From Prevotella sp. (GTDB lineage: Bacteria; Bacteroidota; Bacteroidia; Bacteroidales; Bacteroidaceae), in NCBI GenBank assembly GCA_024695815.1, contig JAILHK010000034.1, positions 62,001-126,000 of the forward strand: a stretch of DNA of 64,000 bases, written 5' to 3'. The translations under genes and the position numbers were made by a program. Of the stretch, positions 20,176 through 31,600 are shown one piece after another; position 1 is the first letter of the stretch; every line of letters begins with the position of its first letter. A model generated the notes under the pieces. That model had not been told where the DNA came from, did no database searches, and saw nothing but the letters and a program-made list of their open reading frames with translations.

Positions 20176-20931
20176 ATGAAACAAACTATTCAGATAACAC
20201 TCATAAAGTCACTTATACTTAACTCTGTGAAGAACGAGACGTTTCTTCGCGGACAGGTGACTAAGGCTGCAGACGGTAGGCTAATAACAGAAGCCTATCA
20301 CGAACAAGCTGGCGATGAGGCTTATCAAATGGCTATACTAAATCGTGGTCTTTACACCAATCTTGAAGAGTTAAAGACCCACCTTTCTGATTACTTAGCT
20401 GACAATGGCCAAACATCGTCCGACAACCTGTATTCTGTAGAAGAGGGCGACAAAATCGTTCTTCATATAGACGTTTCATCACGTTTCAATAAAGCTTTCT
20501 CTAGCTCTCTTGCACGACTCAGCTCAAAGTATATTGAGGAAGCGATGCTAATGGACTGGTGGAAGCCAATCAATGAAAAACAGTCTGCACTTTATGCTCA
20601 GTTTGTAGAACGTGATTTAACTGCAATACGAAGATGTTTCAACAAAACAGCCCCGGTGGCCCCAGTCGTTCCTTATACTACTTCTCTAGAGGTATATGGT
20701 TCATCCGTAGAAATTCAAGTTGGTCATTCAGAAACAATAACCTACGCTATATCCGGAGGCGCTATAGACGATATTGAGGCGCGTACAGATGATTCACATG
20801 TGGCATGCGTAGTTAGGTCCAATGAAGGTTTTGAGGTATTAGGAAAGAACCTCGGGCATGCCAGAGTTGAATTATACTCACGCCATAACGAAGAGTTGTC
20901 AAAGACGATTCACGTTTATGTAATTTCGTAA
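20176..20931 (+). CDS. Phage protein, tandem paralog 3, with C-terminal Ig-like (Big_2-like) domain
   Basis: YHEQAGDEAYQ, DWWKPI, AIRRCFNKTAP; C-term VEIQVGHSETITYAISGGAIDDIEARTDDSHVACVVRSNEGFEVLGKNLGHARVELY. Confidence 0.75.
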   Translation: MKQTIQITLIKSLILNSVKNETFLRGQVTKAADGRLITEAYHEQAGDEAYQMAILNRGLYTNLEELKTHLSDYLADNGQTSSDNLYSVEEGDKIVLHIDVSSRFNKAFSSSLARLSSKYIEEAMLMDWWKPINEKQSALYAQFVERDLTAIRRCFNKTAPVAPVVPYTTSLEVYGSSVEIQVGHSETITYAISGGAIDDIEARTDDSHVACVVRSNEGFEVLGKNLGHARVELYSRHNEELSKTIHVYVIS

Positions 20932-20943
20932 AAAAAGTAAATT

Positions 20944-21579
20944 ATGAACACCTACACCGATAAAGAGCGAGGCAGGTACAAGCCAATTAGTTGCGATAAG
21001 CCACTCCCCGAAGAGACGTGGCCATATAGAGGTAGGCCCACATCACCAGACGACCCTCAGTTTACTATTAACGCGCCGAAGTTTGAAAAGCATATCTATA
21101 TTCGCCAGGACCAGATTATCTTCGACATCAATGATCAGTTGTCAATGTTGGCAACAGCAAGGAGAAAACCAGATGGCACTGAGGATGAAGCTTTGTCACA
21201 AGCTACCGAGAAACATCGTGGGTCGTTTGTAAGGTGGATAAGCAAACATACAGATGTGGCAAAGGACAATATGTCGGCCTTTATCTTAGAACGTTCGCGA
21301 AATGCTTCTATGAACAACATTAAGGATCATGAAGAAGAGGATATTACATTGCTTTTCCCAGATTGGTACGATGATACCTCCTTCAAATCACTAACGGATG
21401 CCGTACATGATTATGTTGTCAATGCAGCGTTGCACGAATACCTTGTGATTACTCTCACATCGAAAGACCCAGTCACCATTGATAAGAAAAACCTTGCAGA
21501 TGATGCTCTTCACAGAGTTTTCATCCTTGTCAATGATTCTATTCCAGGAACAATTAAGAAACATCAAGCACCATTTTAA
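20944..21579 (+). CDS. Phage protein, divergent tandem paralog 4
   Basis: ORF; DITLLFPDWYDDTSFKSLTDAVHDYVVNAALHEYLVITLTS block resembles the preceding three. Confidence 0.6.
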   Translation: MNTYTDKERGRYKPISCDKPLPEETWPYRGRPTSPDDPQFTINAPKFEKHIYIRQDQIIFDINDQLSMLATARRKPDGTEDEALSQATEKHRGSFVRWISKHTDVAKDNMSAFILERSRNASMNNIKDHEEEDITLLFPDWYDDTSFKSLTDAVHDYVVNAALHEYLVITLTSKDPVTIDKKNLADDALHRVFILVNDSIPGTIKKHQAPF

Positions 21580-21581
21580 TT

Positions 21582-22046
21582 ATGCAAGACCTTAAAACAA
21601 TAGTAATAACCATTATAGGGGCTGTGTTTACGTTACTCACCCCAATACACAATTTCATGGTCGCCATGCTGATATTGTTTGGCTTTAATTTTATTTGCGG
21701 CCTACTTAATGCGATAGTAAACAAAGAGCCTTGGGACAACAAAAAGGCCCTAATGTTCTTTGTGTATGTAGCATTCTTTCTTGTGACATCATGTGCAGCA
21801 TTTGTTATAGGAAAGTTGATGAATACAGAAGAACAGGCTATTGCGGTTGTAAAAGTATTGTGTTTTGTGGCCATATATATTTTTGGAACAAACATCTTCC
21901 GCAATCTGAGAGGTATTACTACAAAGGGTACCACTTGGTATAAGTTCTTCGATTTATGCTATTATGTTTTATCTGTTAAGTTCATCGAGAAATTTACTTT
22001 CGTAAAGAACTGGCAGGAGAGTAGGAATATAACTTTAGACAAATAA
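21582..22046 (+). CDS. Putative phage holin
   Basis: Several hydrophobic segments; directly upstream of amidase. Confidence 0.7.
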   Translation: MQDLKTIVITIIGAVFTLLTPIHNFMVAMLILFGFNFICGLLNAIVNKEPWDNKKALMFFVYVAFFLVTSCAAFVIGKLMNTEEQAIAVVKVLCFVAIYIFGTNIFRNLRGITTKGTTWYKFFDLCYYVLSVKFIEKFTFVKNWQESRNITLDK

Positions 22047-22048
22047 CG

Positions 22049-22684
22049 ATGATTGTAGCAATTGGAACACCACACCGACTAAGAGAACCGGGGAAACAAT
22101 CTCCAGATCATAGACTGAGAGAATGTATTTATGGCCGAGAGATTGCATCTGAGCTAAAGACAAAACTTGAAGGATATGGAGTACGGGCCTTCATAGATAT
22201 TGAAGCTCTTGATTTGCCATTAAACATGCAAACGCCAAATGTTTCACTTGAACGTAGTAGAGAACTGAACTTACGCGTTAATTACGTAAATAACCTTTGC
22301 AGGGAATATGGAAGCGATAATGTGATATATGTTTCCATTCACAACGATGCAATGGGTGCTGATGGCAAATGGCATGATGCAAATGGGTGGAGTGTTCGCG
22401 TATCAACAAAGGCTTCGGCTAAGAGTAAGATGCTCGCTGAATGTATATTTGACGCTGCATCTGACCATGGGTTTAAGGTTCGCAAGCCTTCACAGAAGCA
22501 AAAGTATTGGCCACAAAATCTTAAGGTGTTAAACGACACAGATTGTCCGGCTGTATTGACAGAAAACTTATTCCAGGACAACAAGGCTGACGTTGACTAT
22601 TTGTTGTCAGAAGAGGGTAGGCATAATATTGTCCGTATTCATCTAGAGGGAATACTTAGATATATAGAAAAGGTAAAGGTATGA
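22049..22684 (+). CDS. N-acetylmuramoyl-L-alanine amidase (Amidase_3-type endolysin)
   Basis: IYVSIHNDAMG...GWSVRVST...CPAVLTENLFQDNKAD matches zinc amidase motifs. Confidence 0.85.
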   Translation: MIVAIGTPHRLREPGKQSPDHRLRECIYGREIASELKTKLEGYGVRAFIDIEALDLPLNMQTPNVSLERSRELNLRVNYVNNLCREYGSDNVIYVSIHNDAMGADGKWHDANGWSVRVSTKASAKSKMLAECIFDAASDHGFKVRKPSQKQKYWPQNLKVLNDTDCPAVLTENLFQDNKADVDYLLSEEGRHNIVRIHLEGILRYIEKVKV

Positions 22685-23058
22685 GAGACACAGGTGTTTC
22701 TATTAATCGCAACTCAAAGCAAGTAGCTAAGTTGTCTGCCACTGTTCAAGACATGATGAATCAGTGGGCTGACGATCAATTTACCTACTTCAAACAAACA
22801 ATGGAGTTGATACGAGAAGGTGCACCTGTTCAGTGGGTTAAGCTTTACATGGAGGCTGTGAAGATGGGCATCATCAAGGAAACCAATGTCAACATAAACA
22901 TCAACCGCGAAGCTGATAGAGCAAACTTGCAGGCCCTTGTGCGTTCTCGTGTGACATCTGTTGTGCCAGAACAAGAGCGCACGCCTTTACCGGATAGGGT
23001 ATATACACCTTACGAAGAAGTCGAAAAAGTTCAAGAACAAAACGATACAAAAATATGA
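22681..23058 (+). CDS. Phage hypothetical protein
   Basis: ORF overlapping amidase and 23055 gene by ATGA-type junctions. Confidence 0.65.
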   Translation: MRDTGVSINRNSKQVAKLSATVQDMMNQWADDQFTYFKQTMELIREGAPVQWVKLYMEAVKMGIIKETNVNININREADRANLQALVRSRVTSVVPEQERTPLPDRVYTPYEEVEKVQEQNDTKI

Positions 23059-25565
23059 ACGAGAAACAACAACAACTAATCTTTGATAGGGGAATAACAA
23101 ATATTCCTTCTGATGCTACTTGTTCTGACAATGAACTTTCTTCTAGCGAAAATCTTATATATGTTGACGGTGAACATAGATTAATACGGCAACCTGTTGA
23201 AATACTATCCCCAGGAAGTGAGTTGTTGTTTGTTCATAAATTCAACAACGAGAAGGTTTATATCTACAAAAGTGTCGGTGTGTATATATATAGTAATGGC
23301 ATTGATACACTCTCACTGGTAATAGGCGATAACGAAGTTGGTGTTGGCGTTTCAGACAAAATATCTGCCATAGGAAAGATTTTGATAATTTCACAGCCAA
23401 CGGGATTACTATATTTCATTTATAATAATGGCAGTTATGTTGGTTATGACGGAATACCAGCACCAGAATTTGAATTTGCTCTTGGAGGCTCTAGTGTTGT
23501 AACGAGTACATTCTTGTCTCATGGCTTCTTTGATTTTGACGTTTTAGGTAATGTGTCAGGTGTAGCAGCAGGTCAGCAGGATTCGTTTAATAACGAACTT
23601 ATAGCCCTTTATGGAGAGAATCTTGATAAGGTGGCTAAAGCAAAAGGCTTTGCAAACCCATTTTTTGTTAGGGGTGCCGTAGAGTTATTTGACGGTACGT
23701 TTGCTATGATAACTCAGCCGTACCCACTCTTCCCGTCCGTAACACGAAACGGTGTATTTTTTGTAAGTTACAATAATAGTACGCCGGACCAATTGCGTAC
23801 TTACTATGCAAGACTAAAGTATAAACAATATACAGACTATACAGACTGGAGTGACATAGTGAAAGGTGTTGTTTTGTTCGTGTCAAAGGGTGTTGATATA
23901 CTTGATAAGGATGGAGATCAGCCGTTTGATAGAGCAATGTGGGATGAAAACAATAAACCTTTGTACCATGATTATATTGGCCTTGGAAATGGAAACTTAA
24001 TGAAGTGGCAAAAGGATTTTGCCGTAAATTCTAGTGAGGCTCATACAAACAACGCCGGTGCTGTGTGGAATGGTGTTTCATACGGTCTTAAGAGACGCAA
24101 CAGTTCAGACGTTCTCAGAGACTTAAAAGAGGTGTCTGTATTTTACAAGTTGGCAGATATTGGAAGAGGAATGATTACGGAATGGTCTAGTTCGTATGTT
24201 GACGAAATTTCTCCGTATCATTTGGTGAATATTGAAGCACAGACCCAATTGGGTGCAGATGATTACTTCTCTCGTTCTAAGATTTCTGCAGAATACATCT
24301 ATTCGTTCAACTCAAGATTGTTGCTTGCGAATGTAAAACGTGATATTTTTAGGGGGTTTAATCGTTTTCTTTCGTGGGATAACGACACAAATGCTAGCTA
24401 CCGTTTCTTCGTGACGTTAAAAACAGATAACGGCAATATAGTTGTTGGACGCTTGACTTCAACCAAACAAAAGCAGGGAGTGTATTTTTTCTATCCAGAT
24501 TCTAGGGCAACGCATGTTGACATATTTAAAGGAGACACATTAATACTAAGCAAGAATCTTAAAGAGCATCCAAGTCTTAATGGTGCATATTATTTTGCCT
24601 ACCCAGAAGAAGCGTATGTGGAAACTGGCAATGTAGAGCAACGACCACAAACAGACGTCGGTGCTTCTGAATATCTGTCAAACTTTATACTTCAATCGGA
24701 AGTAAACAACCCATTCGTATTACCTGCGCGTGGATATATAAGGGTTGGAACGGGCTTCGTCTTGGGCATGGTATCAAACACGCAAGCTTTGTCGCAAGGC
24801 CAGTTCGGTGAGCATCCATTATATGTGTTCTCTGATAGTGGCGTGTGGTCCGCAATTTTTGATAGCGAAGGATGGTTTACCAATGTTATTCCAGACAATA
24901 GAGAGGTGTGCAATAACCCTCTATCCATCACCCAAACAGATGATGCTGTGTTCTTCTCAACAGCAAAAGGATTGATGAAGCTCGTTGGTAAGGATGCTAT
25001 ATGTGTGTCTGAGCAACTGCAGGGGACGGACTTTAATGAGAAGCTAAAGAACGCATTAATTGCCTACGATTACAAAAGTTCTCTATTATGGATATTATCT
25101 ACCACAGGTGTACGTAAAGATTATGTCTATTCGTTAAAAGCTGGTACGTTTGGCACTGTTAATACAAAGCCTTTTGGTGCAGTTGTTAATGATTATCCAG
25201 ACACATTGCTGTCAGAAAACGGCACCTACAAAGTGTATTCGCTTTTAGAGAAGGATGATATAAGCACGTCAAGCGAAACTGGAAATGCTCAGTTAGTATC
25301 ACGTCCATTGAAGCTAGAGAATGCTTTCGCATTAAAGTCAATTATGCAAATCAAGCATGTAATGTCGCTTAGCGAAGGTGCTTCTCTAAATTTTACTATT
25401 GAGGCATCAAACAACCTCAAAGATTGGGTTCAGCTTAGCTCACTAAGGGGAACGCCTTGGAAGTATTACAGATTTACATACGCCTTTCAAAATCTGTCAG
25501 TCCGTGATACTTTTGCGGGAACAGTACTGATAACACAAGAGAGAAGAGTTAATAGATTACGATAG
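23055..25565 (+). CDS. Putative tail tube/stabilisation (nozzle-like) protein
   Basis: 836 aa; N-term FDRGITNIPSDATCSDNELSSSENLIYVDGEHRL reminiscent of podovirus tail/stabilisation proteins. Confidence 0.5.
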   Translation: MNEKQQQLIFDRGITNIPSDATCSDNELSSSENLIYVDGEHRLIRQPVEILSPGSELLFVHKFNNEKVYIYKSVGVYIYSNGIDTLSLVIGDNEVGVGVSDKISAIGKILIISQPTGLLYFIYNNGSYVGYDGIPAPEFEFALGGSSVVTSTFLSHGFFDFDVLGNVSGVAAGQQDSFNNELIALYGENLDKVAKAKGFANPFFVRGAVELFDGTFAMITQPYPLFPSVTRNGVFFVSYNNSTPDQLRTYYARLKYKQYTDYTDWSDIVKGVVLFVSKGVDILDKDGDQPFDRAMWDENNKPLYHDYIGLGNGNLMKWQKDFAVNSSEAHTNNAGAVWNGVSYGLKRRNSSDVLRDLKEVSVFYKLADIGRGMITEWSSSYVDEISPYHLVNIEAQTQLGADDYFSRSKISAEYIYSFNSRLLLANVKRDIFRGFNRFLSWDNDTNASYRFFVTLKTDNGNIVVGRLTSTKQKQGVYFFYPDSRATHVDIFKGDTLILSKNLKEHPSLNGAYYFAYPEEAYVETGNVEQRPQTDVGASEYLSNFILQSEVNNPFVLPARGYIRVGTGFVLGMVSNTQALSQGQFGEHPLYVFSDSGVWSAIFDSEGWFTNVIPDNREVCNNPLSITQTDDAVFFSTAKGLMKLVGKDAICVSEQLQGTDFNEKLKNALIAYDYKSSLLWILSTTGVRKDYVYSLKAGTFGTVNTKPFGAVVNDYPDTLLSENGTYKVYSLLEKDDISTSSETGNAQLVSRPLKLENAFALKSIMQIKHVMSLSEGASLNFTIEASNNLKDWVQLSSLRGTPWKYYRFTYAFQNLSVRDTFAGTVLITQERRVNRLR

Positions 25566-25620
25566 TAGTTACATTGTTTTTTTTATTAGGCTTTAAATTT
25601 TGTTATATTTTTGTTTAAAA

Positions 25621-25656
25621 GAAAAGCAACCCGTCTGTGAAGATAGGTTGCTTTTC
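25621..25656. terminator. Bidirectional terminator between convergent operons
   Basis: Perfect 11-bp stem GAAAAGCAACC (25621-25631)/GGTTGCTTTTC (25646-25656). Confidence 0.8.
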
Positions 25657-25672
25657 CATTGTCTGTTACTGC

Positions 25673-28600
25673 TTACTCGTTCATATTGTCTAGCCTTTCA
25701 ACAACGTCTTTCAGTAGTCTGTTGTATGCGTCACGTTTTTCTTTTCTTGAAGAAACACTCTTTGCGTTGATGGCATCATCATTCAGTTTTTTAAGGTTTT
25801 TGTCAACACTCTTAATGAGCTTCATTCTCGCGTAGTCAACGCCACTTGTCAACTCATGATATTTCATGCTGTGATATGGATTTGTTGCCATGTCCTTTTT
25901 ATAGCCCTTAATGTGTGCCTCTCGCTCACGTGCTTCGTCTCTATAATTCTTATACTTTGCCTGCTGACGCTTGTAGTCGGTACGATCATCGCCCTGTTGC
26001 AAGAAGGCTTTAACAACCTCAACCTTTCTGATGTTAAAGTCTGGTTCTCCGTCAGACTTAATCATTTCTTTAGCGTCACGCGCGATAGATAGTGTGTTAG
26101 CAAAGAACTTGCCGGGGCCGCCTAAGTATTGCTCGGTGATATACTGCATGGTGCCAGGATTGATTTGTATATATCCTCTATTTACATCATCGCCACCTGT
26201 AATATCGTTGAGCCCTTTAGAGATTGCAACAAAAGTTTTATTGGTGCTATTGAATACCATCTTGTACTCAGGTACGTACTGCTGATGGGGGAAGTTGTCT
26301 TCCATGAAGATTCGGGTACCCATCCACGAAAGGTTTTCTCCAACTGCAACAATAGGCGCACCAACGGTTGATACTCGGCCCACAAGAGAGGGTAGTGTAC
26401 TACCTATTCCCTCCTTACTTGAAATTGGTGTTTCAAAGTCAACTGGAGAGAATACATTAAGGAAGCCAGTAAGCTCATTGCTTACACTCTGATTTACAGG
26501 TATGAGGTCCGGGTTAATAGTCCATCCTGCTATCATATCGCCAAGACCGTAGAAAGCGGCCATTTCTTGACCTATAGGCAGAGTTAGGAAGGAACCATGG
26601 AACATTTTCTTCAACCATGCGGGGCTATCCTTGTCTGTTAGTATCTCTTCGATGCCAGGAACCCATCCCATATAGATACACATATTCTTTCTGCGAACCC
26701 ATTCTGGTAGGTTAGCATATGCATCATCATCGTCACCTGCAAGACCCATTAATGCCTTATTGACGGCTGCGGCCATGATAGCACCTGCGAATGGTGGAAG
26801 GGCATAGATGGAGGTGAACTTAGCGATGTTCTTCCAATTTAGCGTACCATCATTGTTCTTGAACCCTTTGAAGATGGTTGCCAAAGCTTGTATTGTTGCA
26901 TTAAAGAACATCTTACCTTCTCCAAGCAACTGAGAAGAATGCCCTGCAAGTTCTGCTGCAAGTCTTACCCTTCCCTTCTCACTCTTGAACCCTGCAGTTA
27001 CATTGCCTGCACCCTTTTTATTGAAGTTCACAGTTACCTCCTTTGCATCATAGGCACTGCGCTGCTTTGTTCTGCCTGCATAGTGTCTTGATGTTCTGTA
27101 GGTGGCAAAGCGGGCGTTGTTCTCGATCGCCTCATTCCACGCTTCAACGGCATTGAACACAGCCGTGATGATTCCGTCAGTTGTCTTGATGGCCTTATTG
27201 CGCTTCATTGCTGCAATGGTATTCTTCATATCTTTCTGAATATCCTGCACCTTGTTCATCTGAACGAATCCGGTTGTTCCACCATTATCCATAAACTCCT
27301 TAAAGTCACGTTCAAGTTCATTGCTTTCGTCAATGGTTCCATTTCTGTATTTCTTGAACAAGCCAACCATCTTTGGCAGTGACTTCGTGTAGTAAGAAGC
27401 TGCTTCTGCTGCATACCTGGCACCCTCTCTAGCGGAAAGAATGGCAGTGAAGTGAGTCCAGTCTCTAGCCATATTGCGAGCCATAAACGTAATGTTGTAA
27501 GTGGTACTTGCCTGAGACATCCAATTCTTCGCTGCAGCATTTGCCTTACTTAGCCAGTTGTCGCCAATACTGAACTTGGTAAGGCCGTTAATAGCCTGCG
27601 CCATGCGTGGGTTCCCGACAACGATCATGGTTTTCTTATCTCCGTTTACCATTACCTCTACAATATGTTCAGAACGCTTAGATTGGTCTGCGGGCTTGTA
27701 ATCAAAGTGCTCTGTATTTCTGATAGGAAGTGCAAGGCCTATTGATTTCTTGTCTCGCATATCATTGTCGAAGCGCTTAATTTCTTCGCGTATCTCTTCG
27801 ACTGACATATCATCTGTTATTTGTGGATAAACTGCCTCCCAATCTCCGTTAGCATCCTGTTCTACCCATGCTTCCCTTAAGATAATAAGGTCGTTGTCCT
27901 GGTTGGCATTGCAGAGCCTCCACAGATGCTGCTTAACGATATTGCGGTTACAGTCAACAATAGCCTTATATCCCATTGCGAATATGGTAGCCAATGGTGA
28001 GTCTGCCTCACTGAAACGTCCCTTGGCATGCTTCATTAGACTACCCGTCTTTTGAACACCTCTGGTATCGCGAGAGTTGATATACTGATACATGTCCTCA
28101 CCTCGTTTCTCCTTAAAACCACGCATTGGGACGTACCAATTGAACATGCTTTCCACATCGTCAATCTGTTTGTCGGTCTTCATTCCGGCTTGACGATACT
28201 TTTCAAGTGAATACTTATTAGCTGCGCCGATCTTTTCCCAGAGTACATCAACACCGGAACCAATAATATCTTCGCTTGTTTCTACATCTGCAATGACGCT
28301 AACCTCGTCATACTCTCCATCTTCGTTGCCGTACATGGCTGTAAAGCCAGAATAGTCGTGCTCTTCCGGTATATAGTCAGTTATCTCATTGTTGATGAAA
28401 CTTGTAAGGCGCCACAAATACTGGCCAAATGTTATATTGCCATCTGTTAGCTCTTTATAGCTGTCTTTCTTAGTTGACTTCCAACCATCTTCGATATAGT
28501 CCAGCCATCTATAACGTGCTTCCATCGGCGCCTTAGCAATAAGTTTCTTGCGCTTTTCTTCATCGATAACACCATCTTCGAAGTCCGTCTCAATACGGTT

Positions 28601-31600
28601 GAGGATAGACTCATACAGAGCATCCTCACCCTCGTTCAATGGTTCTTTGCCAATGTTCTGTTTGCTGCGCTTCTCAATGAAGTCCCTAACAAAGAACTCT
28701 CTGTTACGTTCAAGGCCATGCTTTGCAAACAGGTAGCGGTCAATCTCATGCCATCCCATTCCAGTCTTCTTCATGATACGACTAACAACCTCTACGATTG
28801 CATCTTTGTGGAACGCCTTAAACAGGTCCTGTTCGTTCTTAATCTTACCATGAGAAAGATTCTCTGCCATGTAGGCATTCTGACTGTCGGGAATGTCCTT
28901 ATCATGGGCAATAGCATTCTGGGCCACTTTCAGCGACACCATACTATCTTGGTATGCCTCCGTGGTCACAGTTCCTGCAGTGTCAATGCGCTGCTGATAA
29001 ACTTGCTTGGCAGAATACTCGTTGGCGGCGTCGATGTCGGCGTTTAGTTTATTGCGATCCTCATTCCATGAATCTGCAGCTTTGTTCAAAGCATCCATGA
29101 ATACGTTTGTGTTTTCATTATTATCAAGCTTTTCAACAAAATCAACAGTGTCTTCCCCATTGCCGAAAACTCTATTTGCTACATCGAAAATATCACGCAT
29201 CGCTCTGTGCTTTAACCGGTTAATAGGACTATTGTAGCTTTCAAGAATCTCGTCAAGAGCATCCTCTATGTTTTCCGATGTACTACTGCTCGTGTCTTTG
29301 TTTCCGAGGTTCAACATTTTCTTGATAGCATCCTTTATCTGCTGCCAAATACTTGTATTGTTATACTTAATGTTATCAAGCGCTGTTCGATACTTAGGAT
29401 TGGCAAGTTCTGCCAACATTTCAAATATGGAGATATTGCCATAATAAGAGTCGCCCTTATCGTTCTTTGGGTCTTGTTTCTTAACTTCTTTGTAAATAGC
29501 ATTAAGTTTCCTTGCTGCAGAAATCTGCGAATAACTCAGAAGCGGTCTTAACAATGGTTTGCTATAGTATAGCAGTACCTGCGAAGTTACATTGTGAATC
29601 ATTTCATGAAGCAATATTCTTGCCTTATCTTGATTCTCAATATTCTGCGTTTGGGCATCCCAGTTATAAAAAGTTATATTGATCAAAGGATTGGCTCCGC
29701 CATTTACACCTCCTTCAAGCGAGTCTGTAAATCTAAAATCAACCTTAAGTCTTTTCAATACAGCGAGAACCTTATTAAATATCTTGCCAGTTCTTTCATC
29801 GTTATTAAGGTCATTAAACATCATGGCAAGATTTTCAAGAGTGATATTGCCTTTTTTGTCAATATTGTACTTCTTTCTTAAATCCTCCCTAACTTTTTGC
29901 CTGCGGGATAGTTCGGCACGAATTATATTAATCCTTCGTCTGGTGGCAGCAACCCTTTGTTGCAACTTGATTCCGCTACTTTGCGCATCAGCTTTCTTAC
30001 TTTCTTTTTCAAGGCGTTGAAGCTCTTCTGATAAACCTTCTCGATAAACTCCATGTCTGTTAGTATATGACTTCTCTGGCTGCAAAGTTATATCATTTCC
30101 GCTACCATTGTTATTTGACTGACTATCATTTAACAAATTTTGAGAACCCGTCCAACTCTCTGCAGCCTGTTCAATGGCTTCCATTGGGTCGGTGGTGTCA
30201 ATCTTCTGGGCGTCCATCTTTTTGTACCCATAGTTGCCATACCGCGTACCTTTGTAGTACTCATTCCATGCTGCTTCGTTGAAGTTCTCAATCAGATAAT
30301 CAAGACGCTCAATGATTTGGTCATAGACATTTACTTCCTTTGCGCCCGGCATTGTTTGGTTCTGCTTAATGCCAAAGAACATCAAAATGCCGGCTTTCAG
30401 TTTTGCCCAAAGGCCAACCTTTTTAAGGTCTGCGCGGAACTCAGAGTTACTGCCAGCCTCACTTAGCATTTCCCTAACGTTTGTCAATCCGTATGCAGGT
30501 ATGCCATCGTGTTCAAATATTGGGTTGTTTTCAATAACATTAAAGATATTGTGCAGCTCATTGATTGCATCAATCATTTCAGAATCAAGAAGATGCTCGT
30601 AACCTTCCTCTACACATCTGTCTGCGTAGGCAGTAACAGTGTGTATCAGTTCGTGAAGTATTGTATCTGCCTTCGCCTGGTCTGCAATATAGTCAGCATT
30701 CATATACTTCCAGTTGTATTCAACGACCTTTCCACCTGCTTGGCCGCCTATATCATTGGAAAGTTTTTCATTCATGAATATCTCCATTGGAAGATTGCCA
30801 ACTTTTGCCATAATCTTATCAAACAAGACTTTCTTTGCCTTGCCTTCTTCTGTCGTGGCATCGTTCATCTTGTCAAACATGGCTTTTACATCATCAAGCG
30901 TCAGCTTGCCTTGCTGATAATGGTAAGCATTTCCTTTGAATCCACGGTACTCAAGCTCTTCAAGGATGGCTTCACGTATTTGCATGTGTCTCTCTCGGGC
31001 ATCCTTGTCCTCAGAAGCGGTAAGCTTCTCGATGTACTGGTCTTCAATAAGTACTTGCCATGCGAGTCTGTTGCTTTCCTTTCCTGCTTGCTCTTGGCGC
31101 AAATAAGCCTGCCTTAACATAACAGCCTCTTTGATTTCCTCTTTTAGGCTATCATTGTTAATATCCATCTTGTAGCGCTTTAACATCTGTTTTATCTTCA
31201 AAGAAACAGAGTATTTACTGCTACCATATTTGTCTTTAAACTCTTCGATAATTTCTTGGTACGGCCTATTTGTGCGAACAATGGCATCTGGCTTTTCAGT
31301 AGAGTCTGGCATAACAAAAAGCTCTTCCTTTGAATATCCGTACTCTTTGTGCAGATGATCAAGAACTTTTTCTACATTCTCTTCTTTAACCACACATGCT
31401 ATATCCTTTTTGGACGGTCTAAGATCACCATCCATAATAAGACCTTTTAACACATCATCCTTCATGGCGGGATGCTCGGACAACTTCTGACCCTTGCGCT
31501 TGGTGAACACAATGGCCATATGAGAGCCTTCACGATGGCAGCTTACTCCACTCTGTTCATCCTTAACCTCGTCGTAGTGTTCCCATACGTCTTTCTTTTC

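Noticed and set aside
16126-25565. Assignment to Crassvirales based on terminase ARQWGGSTL motif and podovirus gene set
   Set aside because: The motif is suggestive but shared by several gut podovirus groups; taxonomy cannot be fixed without a TerL/MCP phylogeny.
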